From NCBI GenBank assembly GCA_964423745.1, contig CAYRGG010000009.1:1-64000 (forward strand): a DNA stretch of 64,000 bases, read 5' to 3'. This document shows, in pieces, positions 1-9,630 of this stretch; within the stretch, counting starts at the first letter, position 1, and every line of letters starts with the position of its first letter. The DNA is from CAYRGG01 sp964423745 (GTDB lineage: Bacteria > Pseudomonadota > Gammaproteobacteria > Competibacterales > Competibacteraceae). The position numbers and the translations under genes are program-made. A model generated the notes under the pieces. It was not told the origin of the DNA, searched no databases, and worked only from the letters and a program-made list of their open reading frames with translations.

Positions 1-60
1 GGCGACCTTCTTGGCGACCTTCTTGGCGACCTTCTTGGCGACCTTCTTGGCGACCCTCTT
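1..60 (-). repeat. 12-bp tandem repeat encoding QEGR units
   Basis: Five consecutive 12-bp units of GGCGACCTTCTT are visible, the fifth with one change, followed by a diverged unit starting at 61. On the minus strand, in frame with the DUF2887 gene, each unit encodes Gln-Glu-Gly-Arg. The array may continue beyond the window edge. Near-identity of units at the DNA level suggests recent expansion by slippage. Confidence 0.9.
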
Positions 61-706
61 GGCGGGCTTCTTGATAAAAGCGGGTTTGCTTTAACTCGTC
101 TAAACCTAACATGGCTTCAATGTCCTCGCGTGACAGTGTGGGATACTTATAAATTACCACAAGTTCCAGCAACTCAAGCCATTGTTGTTGCAGGGTTGAG
201 TCCAACGCCAGTGACCGGGTGCGGGTTATCAGGGCACGGGCCGCTGCCGCAGCCGTCTCGGGGGGTTCCACCATGAGCCGAACCAAGCCCACCCCCAAGG
301 ACTCTGAGGAGGACGGCGGTAGCTGATCCAGATAAATACGTTGAATGACCGTATCCAGACACTGCAACTCCACGGCTAAGCCGGTATCGATGCGGGCACT
401 GGGATAAACCACCACCGCCTGCCAAGGACGTCCGGGCCGATATTGACGTAGATACATCATGATCTCGGCGCTGAGCCGAAAGTACAGGGCCTCATCGCGC
501 TGAAACTGCACCTCGGTGAACAAGATAGGCGCTTGCGGTTTGTCCTCAGGAGGTAGCCATACCCCATCCAAGGTCAGCTGGGTGTCTTTGACTTCCACCG
601 ATTTTACCTGATAGCGGCTGGCAGGCAGTTCAGGGGCATTGATCAGCTCGAATAGTACGCCTGGAAAGGTGACAAAGAGCCGGTAAAATAGAGAGTCGGT
701 TTTCAT
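1..706 (-). CDS. DUF2887 / Rpn-type PD-(D/E)XK nuclease, 3' end beyond window
   Basis: Reading leftward from an ATG at 706-704, the frame stays open to the window edge (235 codons seen), so the C-terminus is missing. The protein begins MKTDSLFYRLFVTFPG, the typical opening of DUF2887 proteins, which belong to the Rpn recombination-promoting nuclease/transposase group. Likely catalytic residues are D47 and the E65-V-Q67 motif of the PD-(D/E)XK fold. After a hydrophobic helical segment it ends in a QEGR tetrapeptide repeat encoded by the 12-bp tandem repeats at the edge, as is usual in this family. The start lies only 7 bp after the RND permease stop on the same strand, so it may be co-transcribed. 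Family assignment is from recognised motifs; DNA cleavage is inferred from relatives. Confidence 0.8.
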   Translation of the reverse strand, partial: MKTDSLFYRLFVTFPGVLFELINAPELPASRYQVKSVEVKDTQLTLDGVWLPPEDKPQAPILFTEVQFQRDEALYFRLSAEIMMYLRQYRPGRPWQAVVVYPSARIDTGLAVELQCLDTVIQRIYLDQLPPSSSESLGVGLVRLMVEPPETAAAAARALITRTRSLALDSTLQQQWLELLELVVIYKYPTLSREDIEAMLGLDELKQTRFYQEARQEGRQEGRQEGRQEGRQEGR

Positions 707-713
707 CTTATTG

Positions 714-3700
714 TCATACCTCAATCTCTTCAGCGGCCTTAGTCTCGGTAATCGACGCAACGCCTTCTTTCCGTCGTCCCAAGAATACAGCCAACAGGGG
801 TGGTACAATGGCCAAGGTTAAAACAGCCGATAAAGCCAAACCACCCACTACCACGGAGCCTAATCCCCGATAAAGCTCGGAACCCGCTCCCGGAAATAAC
901 ACCAAGGGCAGCATACCCACCACCGATGTCAGCGTGGACATAAAGATGGGACGGATGCGATTGCGGGTGGCTTCGACAATGGCGACAGGAGAGGTCATTT
1001 CCCCTTCACGAAGGTTTTGCAAGGTCTGGTACACCAGCAAAATCGCATTATTAACCACAATACCCACCAAAATGACAAAGCCTAACAGGGTCAACATATC
1101 CAGTGGTTGAAAGGTAAACAGGTTCAATAGAGCAAGTCCCAACACCGCGCCTGCTGTGGCCAAGGGCACCGAGAGCATAATCACAAAGGGATAAAGAAAG
1201 CTTTCAAATAATACTGCCATCACTAGATACACAATGGCGATAGCGATGAGCAGCTGCCAAACCATAGCTTGCCAGGTTTCGGTTAACTCGTCGGCGGTGC
1301 CGGATAGCGATAAACGCACGTTTTCCGGTAATCCTTCCGTCTGCAACGGGGCGAGAATACGTTCTTCTATGCTGTCCATAGCGCTTTCCAAGGCAATACC
1401 CGGCGCTGGACGAATCTCTAAGGTGACGGTGCGTAACCGCTCCCGATGGCGAATTTCAGTGGGACCCGAGGTGACAATAACATCAGCTAGGGAATTAGCG
1501 GGCACAATCGTACCTTCTGGAGTAACCACCGGCAGATTTTCAATACCTTGGGTTTCTAGAATGTGGGTTTGGGGTCCGCGCAGGGTCAAATCCATGCGCT
1601 TACCCTCCACAGTGATTTCCGCTACCCGCAGCCCATCGTTAAAAGTATCCACGGTGAGCCCTAGTTCACGGGCCGTGACATCAGCATCGGCGAGTCGTAT
1701 ACGGTTTGGAAACACGCGAATTTCGGGAGCGCCCAATTCTAAACCCGGTAGCGGTCGTAGTTGATTGCCTGCTTGACGCGGTAAAACCGTTTCCACTTTG
1801 TCGGCCGCCCGCAGGGCAACCTCCAGAATTGCCTCCAGGTCGGGACCGGAGATGTCCAGATTAATGGAACGTCCGCCGCCGATACCGCGACCAAAGATAG
1901 AAGGTTGGGTGATAAAACCAAAGGTGCCGGGTTCCCGAAACACAGGTTCTTGTAGAATGGGAATCAGAGCGCCAGCGCGGGTCGGTTCTTCAGCAGCGGC
2001 GCCCAAAAAGGTGCGGGATTGAATAGCGACAAAAAAGAAGTGTTTGATCTTAGGCGGATCGCCGGGTGCGGCTTCGGGACCACTGATGCTACTCCACAGG
2101 GGGCGTACACGGGCTTCTAGTTGTTCAGCGATGGCCGTGGTGGTGTCTAGATTATAGCCAGGGGGTGGTAGGATGATGCCGAACACTAGATTACGGTTGC
2201 CCTCGGGCAGATATTCGAGTTTCGGCAATAGGGTCCAAGTGATCACCACCGCAAAGGCACAGATGCTTGTCACCAAGCCTAATGCCAGGGTTCGGCGGCT
2301 AACGATATAGCGGGTAAAAGCCACGATAGCTTTAGAAAAACCCTGGGCCAAGGGATCGATGATGGGGAGCCGCCGCTGGCTATGTTGATTAGCCACTCCA
2401 CCAGCCAGTAAGCGATTGGACAAGGCGGGTATAACCGTGATGGACACCACCAGAGATAACACCACTGAGACCGAGATGGCCACCGCGATGTCGCGGAATA
2501 ATTGTCCCACCTCTAAGTCAAGCACCAGCAAAGGGATAAAAACCATTACTGTGGTCAAGGCAGAGACCAATACAGCGCTCCATACCTGCAGAACGCCTTG
2601 ATAGGCCGCGGCGGTGGCCGAGAGACCCTGTTGGCGAAGACGGTAAATGTTTTCCAAGACGACGATGGCGGCATCCACCACCATGCCCACGGCGAAGGCG
2701 ATACCTGCCAACGAAATGACATTGATGGAACGCCCCATGGCGGCCATGGCTACAAAAGCCCCCACCACAGAGACAGGTATAGCGATGGAGACGATCAGGG
2801 TGGCGCTCAAAGAACGCAGAAACAAGAAAAGAATCAGCGCAGCTAAAGTGCCCCCCACATAAATGTTCTGCTGCACCAAAGCGATGGCCGAATCGATATA
2901 GACGGTTTCGTCATAGACTTGGGTGAGTTCTAGTGCATTTCTCGGTAGCTCCCTGGCATTGAGTTCGGCCACGGCAACCCGCAACCCTTGCATGGTTTCT
3001 ATGACGTTAGCGCCGGTTTCCCGCACCGCATTGACGGCAATGGAGGGTACCCCTAACTGACGAATACGGGCGTTTGGCTCCTTGTAGCCAAACCTGACCT
3101 GCGCCAAATCGCCTACCGTAACCCGAGCTACTCGTCCCGATGCTGGATCGGTTTTTCTAAGTAGCACCACAGCGCGGATTTCAGCGGGTGTTTTTAGCTG
3201 CCCTTCGGTACGCACCACATAGCGGCGTTTCCCTTCATCCACGTCACCTGCCGATAACGACACGTTAGCGGTCCGCAAGGTATCCAGCATTTGCCCAACG
3301 GTTAAGCGGGCCTGGGCCATACGTCTGGGATCTATAATAATCTGCAGTTCCCGCTCGCTACCGCCAAAGACGTTGACTCGACTTACCCCAGGCACCCGCT
3401 CCAAGCGTTCCCGAATAACGTCTTCGGCGAAGTCGCCAAAGGTGTGAATAGGTTGCTCATTGCCGGGTAGGCGTTGCAGAATAAACCAAGCGATGGGATT
3501 GTCTTCGGCGCCGGCGGTGCGCAGCATGGGTTCGTCCGCTTCCTCTGGATAATCGCCAACCCGGTCTAAGCGATTGGCAACCAATAACAGCGCCCGGTCC
3601 ATGTTTTGGCCTATGGTGAATTCCAGGGTAATCTCGCCTTCACCGTTTTGTGAGGTGCTGATCATTTCCTCCAGTCCTTCCAATCCCTTCAGTACTTCTT

Positions 3701-3902
3701 CTTGGCGGTTGATGATTTCCCGTTCTATTTCAGCCGGCGCCGCGCCAAACCAGTTGGTAGTCACTGTAATGATGGGTTTACGCACATCCGGCGCTAGCTG
3801 CACGGGAATGGTTTCTAAAGCCAACACGCCAAACATCACTACCATAAGGACAGCCGCCACCACGGCGATGGGGCGTTGGATGGCGACTCGAATCAGGTTC
3901 AT
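714..3902 (-). CDS. RND-family efflux transporter permease
   Basis: At 1062 residues this is a full-length AcrB/MexB-type inner-membrane RND pump that uses the proton gradient to export drugs or other compounds. Architecture is classic: an N-terminal membrane helix, a periplasmic porter/docking domain (about residues 35-330), a block of six helices, a second periplasmic domain (about 560-850) and six more helices. The fourth-helix proton-relay motif reads VGMVVDAAIVVLENIYRL near residue 400: one Asp is kept, but the second Asp of AcrB is Ala, as in many RND pumps outside the drug-specific HAE1 group. Substrate is therefore not predictable. It follows its adaptor gene by 3 bp. No outer-membrane TolC partner is seen nearby. 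Confidence 0.93.
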   Translation of the reverse strand: MNLIRVAIQRPIAVVAAVLMVVMFGVLALETIPVQLAPDVRKPIITVTTNWFGAAPAEIEREIINRQEEVLKGLEGLEEMISTSQNGEGEITLEFTIGQNMDRALLLVANRLDRVGDYPEEADEPMLRTAGAEDNPIAWFILQRLPGNEQPIHTFGDFAEDVIRERLERVPGVSRVNVFGGSERELQIIIDPRRMAQARLTVGQMLDTLRTANVSLSAGDVDEGKRRYVVRTEGQLKTPAEIRAVVLLRKTDPASGRVARVTVGDLAQVRFGYKEPNARIRQLGVPSIAVNAVRETGANVIETMQGLRVAVAELNARELPRNALELTQVYDETVYIDSAIALVQQNIYVGGTLAALILFLFLRSLSATLIVSIAIPVSVVGAFVAMAAMGRSINVISLAGIAFAVGMVVDAAIVVLENIYRLRQQGLSATAAAYQGVLQVWSAVLVSALTTVMVFIPLLVLDLEVGQLFRDIAVAISVSVVLSLVVSITVIPALSNRLLAGGVANQHSQRRLPIIDPLAQGFSKAIVAFTRYIVSRRTLALGLVTSICAFAVVITWTLLPKLEYLPEGNRNLVFGIILPPPGYNLDTTTAIAEQLEARVRPLWSSISGPEAAPGDPPKIKHFFFVAIQSRTFLGAAAEEPTRAGALIPILQEPVFREPGTFGFITQPSIFGRGIGGGRSINLDISGPDLEAILEVALRAADKVETVLPRQAGNQLRPLPGLELGAPEIRVFPNRIRLADADVTARELGLTVDTFNDGLRVAEITVEGKRMDLTLRGPQTHILETQGIENLPVVTPEGTIVPANSLADVIVTSGPTEIRHRERLRTVTLEIRPAPGIALESAMDSIEERILAPLQTEGLPENVRLSLSGTADELTETWQAMVWQLLIAIAIVYLVMAVLFESFLYPFVIMLSVPLATAGAVLGLALLNLFTFQPLDMLTLLGFVILVGIVVNNAILLVYQTLQNLREGEMTSPVAIVEATRNRIRPIFMSTLTSVVGMLPLVLFPGAGSELYRGLGSVVVGGLALSAVLTLAIVPPLLAVFLGRRKEGVASITETKAAEEIEV

Positions 3903-3905
3903 AAA

Positions 3906-5051
3906 TTAGCTTTTTTGTTCACGGTTTGGATTATCATCGGGTTGCTCTGGATAACTCACGGGTTGCCCTGGGCGGAGACGCTCATTGCCGCGTATGACCA
4001 CGATATCTCCGGGTTTTAAACCCTCTTTGACTTGAAAACGGCTGCCCACTGCTGGCCCCAGGGTTACTTCCCGTGACTGGGCCGTGCCATTCTCGATCAC
4101 ATAAACCGAGGCGCGCCCTTGGCGTCGTAACACGGCGTCCTTGTGCACCGATACCACTTGGGACGCAGGTCCGAGGGGCACCTCCAATGTCACCGGTTGA
4201 TTAACCGCCAAAGGTATGTCAACTGAGCCAAAATCGGCGCTAAAACGGACCGGTCGGGTGCGGGATGCCAGGTTTTCGTCGGGAATCCGCGCCCGCACAC
4301 GGGCCTGATGGCGCGTACCGTCATCTAATACTAGGGTAACTTGGGTGCCAGGAAGCAGACCTGCAAGACGTGCCTGGGGTACATCGGCTTCGATTTCTAG
4401 ACTGCGATCATTGACCAGTGTCACAACGGAATCCCCCTGTTCTAGCCAAGCCCCTTCATTGGTTTTACGTAGGGTCACGATACCGGAAAAGGGCGCTCGA
4501 ATAGTGCCGTACTCCAGCTGAGTTTTAGCCAGCGCTAGACTCACCTGACCGCGGGCGATACGCGCCTCCATTTCCTGGCGGCTACTGATGGCGACGGCTA
4601 ATTCCTGTACTTGCGTGTCGTAAAGAGATTGATTAAAAGCCGCTGTATTACGAAGTTTCTTCAGACGTTCCAGTTGTTGCCGGGCAAGTTTTTCCGTGGC
4701 TAGCTCGGTAGCCCGTTGCGCTTGAGACTCTTTGAGTTCCGCTTCTCGCAAGGCTATTTGAGCCCGTAGTCGTGCCTGGTCTAACTGTACTAGAACCTGA
4801 CCACGTTCCACATGATCACCCACTTGCACATAAAGTTTTTCCACATAACCCCCAGTACGTGCAGCGACCACGCCGCTTTGCCGAGCCACGAGACGTCCGA
4901 TAACGGGTACGGTCTGGGCTAAGGGTTCCCGCCGTACCGGATCTACTCCCACTAAAGCGGCTTGCGGTTGGGCGAACACAAGCTCCGTAACTATCACCAG
5001 CCCTAACAGGATGATACTCCGAGCATCTGTAAAAACTTGAGAGTAAGCCAT
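3906..5051 (-). CDS. RND efflux periplasmic adaptor (membrane fusion protein)
   Basis: This 381-residue protein is the periplasmic adaptor linking the RND permease to an outer-membrane channel. The start is a hydrophobic signal or anchor (about residues 12-28, ending near VFAQPQ). Next come a lipoyl/barrel-sandwich half (GGYVEKLYVQVGDHVERGQVLVQ), an alpha-helical hairpin rich in Glu/Gln/Arg (about 95-170), the second lipoyl half (GTIRAPFSGIVTLRKTNEGAW) and a beta-barrel plus membrane-proximal domain. No lipobox Cys is visible, so it is probably anchored by an N-terminal helix or secreted. Lying 3 bp upstream of the permease, it forms a two-gene operon with it. Confidence 0.92.
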   Translation of the reverse strand: MAYSQVFTDARSIILLGLVIVTELVFAQPQAALVGVDPVRREPLAQTVPVIGRLVARQSGVVAARTGGYVEKLYVQVGDHVERGQVLVQLDQARLRAQIALREAELKESQAQRATELATEKLARQQLERLKKLRNTAAFNQSLYDTQVQELAVAISSRQEMEARIARGQVSLALAKTQLEYGTIRAPFSGIVTLRKTNEGAWLEQGDSVVTLVNDRSLEIEADVPQARLAGLLPGTQVTLVLDDGTRHQARVRARIPDENLASRTRPVRFSADFGSVDIPLAVNQPVTLEVPLGPASQVVSVHKDAVLRRQGRASVYVIENGTAQSREVTLGPAVGSRFQVKEGLKPGDIVVIRGNERLRPGQPVSYPEQPDDNPNREQKS

Positions 5052-5128
5052 GAAAATAAGTAGACTTATAAATCCTAATTTTTTTGTGAAAACAAAGTGT
5101 GTTGATTAAAACGGTGCTCTTTTTTTAC

Positions 5129-5986
5129 TTAAAGAGCGGCAACATTGACCTGCACCTGCATAACGGGCGATTGTGGCGTCGTGGCAACAAAGGCGCCGGA
5201 AACCGGCGGTACGGCTTCAGAATGTCGATGTACAGCAACAGCGATATGATTATCCCCCACCACTTGGCCACTGGTGGAATCAAAACCCTTCCAGCCTGCA
5301 CCCGGCAAGTAGACTTCTGCCCAAGCGTGGGTGGAATTATGACCTGGAGCAATAGCGGGATCATAGAGATAGCCGCTGACAAAACGAGCCGCTAGACCGA
5401 GATAGCGACAGGCTTCGATAAACAAGGTAGCATAGTCCCGGCAGGATCCGCTGCGCTTTATTAATGTTTGCGCCGATGTTTGCACACCGGGCTCTTCGCG
5501 CATCTGATAGATAAAGTTCTGCGCTATTGCTTTATTGATGGTGTCTAACACCACATAGGTTTCCACCCGCTGGTCCGGTTGCCAAAATTCCGTTAACCAA
5601 TCCCGTAACGCATCTCCATCATCGGGGTAGATGGACACTAAATAAGGCCCCAAATCCACACGCTCTTCAGGAATATAGAGAAAGGGATACTGCACCGCAT
5701 AATCGCTGACTAAAAAGTCTAGCGGTCGGTCTTCATAATGTCGCAGCACAATGCTGCTCATGATCGAGAGCCTTGCACTGGTCTTGGCAAACGTGACGAG
5801 GCCAACGGAATTGCCATAAACGTCCCGCTGCCATTTCAGGGAGTAAGTGGGTGTAATGTCTAGATAGGAAGACTCGATGCGTATATCGTGGCCTTCCCGA
5901 GGTCGCAAGAGCAGCTTGTGCAACTGTAATGTGACGGTATCGCTATACAGATAGGTTGTCGTATGTTCTATCTTTAGACGTCTCAT
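5129..5986 (-). CDS. Transglutaminase-like cysteine peptidase family protein
   Basis: A 285-residue protein with the bacterial transglutaminase N-terminal domain (MRRLKIEHTTTYLYSDTV) followed by a transglutaminase-like core. The catalytic triad is intact: Cys182 in SGSCRDYATLF, His220 in STHAWAEVYLP and Asp236 in GFDSTSG. No signal peptide is seen, so it is probably cytoplasmic. Relatives often sit beside circularly permuted ATP-grasp or alpha-E proteins involved in peptide tagging, but none is present here. It is on the same strand as the efflux genes, 77 bp upstream of the adaptor start. The family is clear; the substrate is unknown. Confidence 0.85.
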   Translation of the reverse strand: MRRLKIEHTTTYLYSDTVTLQLHKLLLRPREGHDIRIESSYLDITPTYSLKWQRDVYGNSVGLVTFAKTSARLSIMSSIVLRHYEDRPLDFLVSDYAVQYPFLYIPEERVDLGPYLVSIYPDDGDALRDWLTEFWQPDQRVETYVVLDTINKAIAQNFIYQMREEPGVQTSAQTLIKRSGSCRDYATLFIEACRYLGLAARFVSGYLYDPAIAPGHNSTHAWAEVYLPGAGWKGFDSTSGQVVGDNHIAVAVHRHSEAVPPVSGAFVATTPQSPVMQVQVNVAAL

Positions 5987-6118
5987 AGGTAGGAAAAACC
6001 CTGTTTTTGACAGAAAACCTTGTCTAGTTTGATTTTAAGTCATCAGCTGCATAAAAACCTTCCTATTTGTATTTAAAAGTGTATTTTGAGATAGAATCGG
6101 CATAGACAATCGTACCGC

Positions 6119-6445
6119 TCAAGCGAGAGCGCGGGCTGCTTGTTCACGGGTATAAAAACGTCCTTCATTCAAAAATCCAGCAACAACAGAGTGCTTAATT
6201 AGAGTTACTCGTCCTGAAGGCAAGCGCTCCCTCACCCACTCGTTGGGAAGTCCATCCAGTAGATGCATAGGGGCAGGCGATCCATCCCGAAACCGAGCAA
6301 TTTGTATGACGCCACTTTCATAGTCGTAAAACGCGGGCAGAAAACCCCTGGATCCATTTTCTTCGCTCACGCCTCCCGTACCTTGGAAAGCCAGATTTTC
6401 TTTGCAAAGTCGATTGGGCGTCATAGCTTTCATAAGCTGCTCCAT
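6119..6445 (-). CDS. Conserved hypothetical protein (108 residues)
   Basis: A compact protein with a pattern shared with a widespread small hypothetical family: an FxGTGGVS-like segment (FQGTGGVSEENGSRGFLPAF), then RFRDGSPAPMHLLDGLP and a C-terminal SVVAGFLNEGRFYTREQAA. The family is often on accessory DNA; I know no experimental function. No membrane segment or signal peptide is visible. The neighbours are a transglutaminase-like gene downstream and a long AT-rich region upstream. The start at ATG 6445 is the first in frame; a later Met (MKAMTPNRL) is possible. Confidence 0.65.
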   Translation of the reverse strand: MEQLMKAMTPNRLCKENLAFQGTGGVSEENGSRGFLPAFYDYESGVIQIARFRDGSPAPMHLLDGLPNEWVRERLPSGRVTLIKHSVVAGFLNEGRFYTREQAARALA

Positions 6446-6837
6446 AATAAATAAGTTTTTGGCGTAACAGCTGTGGCTGATTTAAGAAAACAAATTCAAT
6501 CAATAACGCTAGATACAGCAAACATTACGCCAACTTTGTTTCTCGTGAATTTCTTTATATTAAGCGTTTCGTTTCAATTGTTTCCTATATAAAAGCCCAA
6601 GGAAACCTGCCTTGCGATTATAAATAAGGTGGTCTCTAGATAGATCATTTAAAGTCATACTGTCTTTTTGTTTTTTATTAACTTGGTATTTCTCGTTTCA
6701 TTTGTTTCAATCGCGTTTCAATTGTTAGTAAAAGACCCTTTTACTGAACTTGCACAGTAGAATGACGTTTAATTTCTATTAGACGTTTCTAGAGGCGGTT
6801 GTTGTTATGGTTCCTTTTTATCCATGATGTTGTAGCA
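6446..6837. promoter_or_regulatory. AT-rich intergenic region with three CGTTTCAwTTGTT boxes
   Basis: No gene is seen between the small hypothetical and the histidine kinase. Three near-identical 13-bp words lie in the same orientation: CGTTTCAATTGTT at 6570-6582, CGTTTCATTTGTT at 6694-6706 and CGTTTCAATTGTT at 6714-6726. The last two are 20 bp apart, about two helical turns, which suits a protein binding one face of DNA. They may be binding sites for the response regulator encoded downstream; this is inference. Confidence 0.45.
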
Positions 6838-9483
6838 ATGGCATACTTGCGGTCATTCCTGGATGATCTATCCCTTTTTAAAACATTAGCTATTGGGCTG
6901 ATGGTAGGGTTGACGGCACCGATGGGTATTGCTACCTGGATTCAGTTAACAGAACAACGCACCACGCTACTTGAGCAACTTAACGCTGGTCGCGCTCAAG
7001 TATTAGAAGTGCTAGCGTTAAGTATGCAAATCCCCCTGTGGGAGAATCGACCCGAGGTAGCGATCCCTTTATTAAAAGCGCTCATGGTAGACAAGCAAGT
7101 TACCCGAATTACGGTTTCGTCACCTTTGATAGCACAGTCTCTGGACGTAAAATCTTCCCAATATGATCCCCAATATAGTTTGTCCGAGAGTCGGCCTGTT
7201 GTTTATCAGGGTAAGCAGATTGGCAATATTCGAGTGGCTGTGGATACGCGATGGCTGAGTTCGCAACTGACTACGCAGACTGTCTATAAGGTGGTAACAG
7301 GTTTATTGGAATTAGCTGTTGGATTCATGATTATTTTTGTTTTGCTACGTTACAAGGTGTTGACGCCTTTCAAGGACTTAGTGAAGCAAACAGAGGTTTT
7401 GGATACCGACCATTTAGCGCAATCACGACAGTGGCAGCGGCGTGATGAAATAGGTGTCTTAGGTCGCAGTTTTGAAAAGATGCGCACCGCCCTAGGTAAA
7501 TTGGTAGTTAATCTAGAACAACGCAACGAAACGTTACGCACTCACGAGATAGAGTTGGCGGGTCAGGCGTCGGTCTTTCGGGCTATTCTCGATAATATGA
7601 CGGATGGTATTACCCTGGTTGACGAAAAACTATGCTTAGTGGCATGGAATAATCGTTTTACCCGAATGATGGATGGTTTGGGGGAAACAACCCGTCCCGG
7701 CGTACCCATCAAGGAACTGTTCGCTCATCAGCTTGCCCATGGAAAGAATCCGCATCACCAGTCCATCGTGGTAGACAATTTTCTGGCTAGTTTTCAGCAA
7801 GGTAAATCCCATACAGGTCGTTATCGGCTAAACGATGGCCGACGCCTGGATATTCGTCATCAAACCATGCCAAACGGCGGTTTTGTAAGCACCTATACAG
7901 ACATCACTGAAGAGATAGAAGCGCGGCGTAAAGCGGATGAAATCCGTCTACTGCTAGAGGCTGTCATGGACGCGGTGCCAGCGTTGCTCCATGTCAAGGA
8001 TCGAAATCTGCGTTATCAGTTTGTTAACCGACGTTTTCTAACTTGGTGGCGACTTAAGCGAGAGGATGTGCTGGGCAAAACCCATACCCAGATATTTGCA
8101 GAGATGGGTAAAAACGCTGAACCAGCACGATTCGAGAATGTAGACGAATTATTTAAACGCTCTCACAAACGGGACAAGAGATTGCTGGAAACCAACAAAG
8201 CGTTGCCCTTTACCGAGATTGTATACCAAACCGGCAGATCAGAACCGACGACCTTGTGGTCCACTAAAGTTCCTTTGCTGGGCTCGGATCGTCAAGTGAC
8301 CCATATTGTGAGTGTTAGTCTCGATATTAGCGAGCGCAAACGGACTGAGGCTGAGCTTGCCCGTCATCGTGAGGCGTTGCACCAAAGTGAGAAACTAAGC
8401 GCACTAGGTTCTTTACTGGCCGGCGTGGCTCATGAATTGAATAATCCCCTCTCGGTGGTTGTCGGGCGTTCCATTATGCTGGAGGAACAGCTCCGCGATG
8501 CAAAAATCGTTGCCAGTATCACAAAGATCCGGGCAGCCGCCGAGCGTTGTTCGCGCATTGTTAAAACCTTTCTTGCCATGGCGCGCCAACAGGAGTCTGT
8601 GCAGACGCCGGTAAAACTTGGTCAAGTTATCGAAACCTCATTGGATATGGTGGGTTACCGATTGCGTGAGAGCGAGGTGGAGGTCAACCTCAACTTAGGG
8701 AGGGAACTGCCAGAGGTCTGGGCTGATTCGGATCAACTTATTCAAGTATTCACTAATCTGTTTCTCAATGCGCAACAGGCCATGGCTCATTCGCCCAAAC
8801 CACGGCGGCTGATGATATCAGCGCAAAACAATCGCGTTGAAAAAAACCTTTGCATCCGGGTTGGGGATAATGGTCCTGGTATTCCCCTGGACATCCGCTC
8901 ACGTATTTTTGAACCGTTTTTTACCACTAAGGCAGTGGGGGAGGGAACTGGCGTTGGTCTATCCGTGAGTTACGCGATTATCGAAGCCCATGGAGGGCAA
9001 TTAAGGGTCGAATCGCCAAACGAGGGGGGTACTGTTTTTGAAGTGGTATTGCCTATTTATAGCGCGGCTAAAGAAAACCACCCTAAGCCAGTTCCTGTGG
9101 TTAAAGCGGCACTTGATTGGCGTGTATTAATTGTCGATGATGTGGTTGAAATTGCCCAATTACTAAGCGATATTTTAACCATAGATGGTCACTATACTGA
9201 AACCGTTGGCAACGGTCGGGCAGCACTTCAGCAGCTTTCCAGGCAGTCATTCGATGTTATCATAAGTGACCTACGTATGCCAGATCTCGATGGCCCTGGG
9301 CTCTACCGGGAAATTAAGGCGCGTTATCCGCAGTTCTTAAATCGTTTGATTTTTGTCACCGGAGATACCCTTAGCGAAGGTATAAAAGGCTTTTTAGCGG
9401 AGGCGCAAAGACCGGTTATCGAAAAGCCATTTGTACCCGATGAAATTCGACGGCTTGTGCGGCAGGTGTTAAAAAACGGCTAA
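6838..9483 (+). CDS. Hybrid sensor histidine kinase (HAMP, two PAS, HisKA, HATPase, receiver)
   Basis: A large membrane sensor kinase. From the ATG at 6838 (881 residues), domains in order are: TM1 (about 10-32), a periplasmic or extracytoplasmic domain, TM2 (about 155-178), HAMP, PAS1 (DNMTDGITLVDEK), PAS2 (MDAVPALLHVKDRNLRY), HisKA with phosphoacceptor His532 in GVAHELNNPLSV, HATPase with GDNGPGIP and GTGVGLSV boxes, and a C-terminal receiver with Asp811 in SDLRMPDLDG. The frame stays open upstream to TTG codons at 6799 and 6802; TTG 6802 has a better-spaced AGAGG, so the true start is uncertain. The response regulator gene follows, so a phosphorelay between the two is likely. The signal is unknown. 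Confidence 0.88.
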   Translation: MAYLRSFLDDLSLFKTLAIGLMVGLTAPMGIATWIQLTEQRTTLLEQLNAGRAQVLEVLALSMQIPLWENRPEVAIPLLKALMVDKQVTRITVSSPLIAQSLDVKSSQYDPQYSLSESRPVVYQGKQIGNIRVAVDTRWLSSQLTTQTVYKVVTGLLELAVGFMIIFVLLRYKVLTPFKDLVKQTEVLDTDHLAQSRQWQRRDEIGVLGRSFEKMRTALGKLVVNLEQRNETLRTHEIELAGQASVFRAILDNMTDGITLVDEKLCLVAWNNRFTRMMDGLGETTRPGVPIKELFAHQLAHGKNPHHQSIVVDNFLASFQQGKSHTGRYRLNDGRRLDIRHQTMPNGGFVSTYTDITEEIEARRKADEIRLLLEAVMDAVPALLHVKDRNLRYQFVNRRFLTWWRLKREDVLGKTHTQIFAEMGKNAEPARFENVDELFKRSHKRDKRLLETNKALPFTEIVYQTGRSEPTTLWSTKVPLLGSDRQVTHIVSVSLDISERKRTEAELARHREALHQSEKLSALGSLLAGVAHELNNPLSVVVGRSIMLEEQLRDAKIVASITKIRAAAERCSRIVKTFLAMARQQESVQTPVKLGQVIETSLDMVGYRLRESEVEVNLNLGRELPEVWADSDQLIQVFTNLFLNAQQAMAHSPKPRRLMISAQNNRVEKNLCIRVGDNGPGIPLDIRSRIFEPFFTTKAVGEGTGVGLSVSYAIIEAHGGQLRVESPNEGGTVFEVVLPIYSAAKENHPKPVPVVKAALDWRVLIVDDVVEIAQLLSDILTIDGHYTETVGNGRAALQQLSRQSFDVIISDLRMPDLDGPGLYREIKARYPQFLNRLIFVTGDTLSEGIKGFLAEAQRPVIEKPFVPDEIRRLVRQVLKNG

Positions 9484-9630
9484 ATGTGAATTGGTCACAG
9501 ATTCTCTGCTGAAAAATGGCTATGCTTAACTTAATAAAGGACACATGAAATACTTTTAGCTTGGTGTTGGATAACACTGCCCCTTAAACAAACCATTAGG
9601 ACGCAATCGGGTAATAAAGAAGAGCTGCCT

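Noticed and set aside
1..75. Tandem repeats at the window start as a possible CRISPR array
   Set aside because: Units are contiguous 12-mers with no spacers and encode an in-frame QEGR tail.
1234..1764. Long plus-strand frame opposite the RND permease
   Set aside because: Antisense shadow of a well-supported gene, with Ser/Arg-rich translation typical of such shadows.
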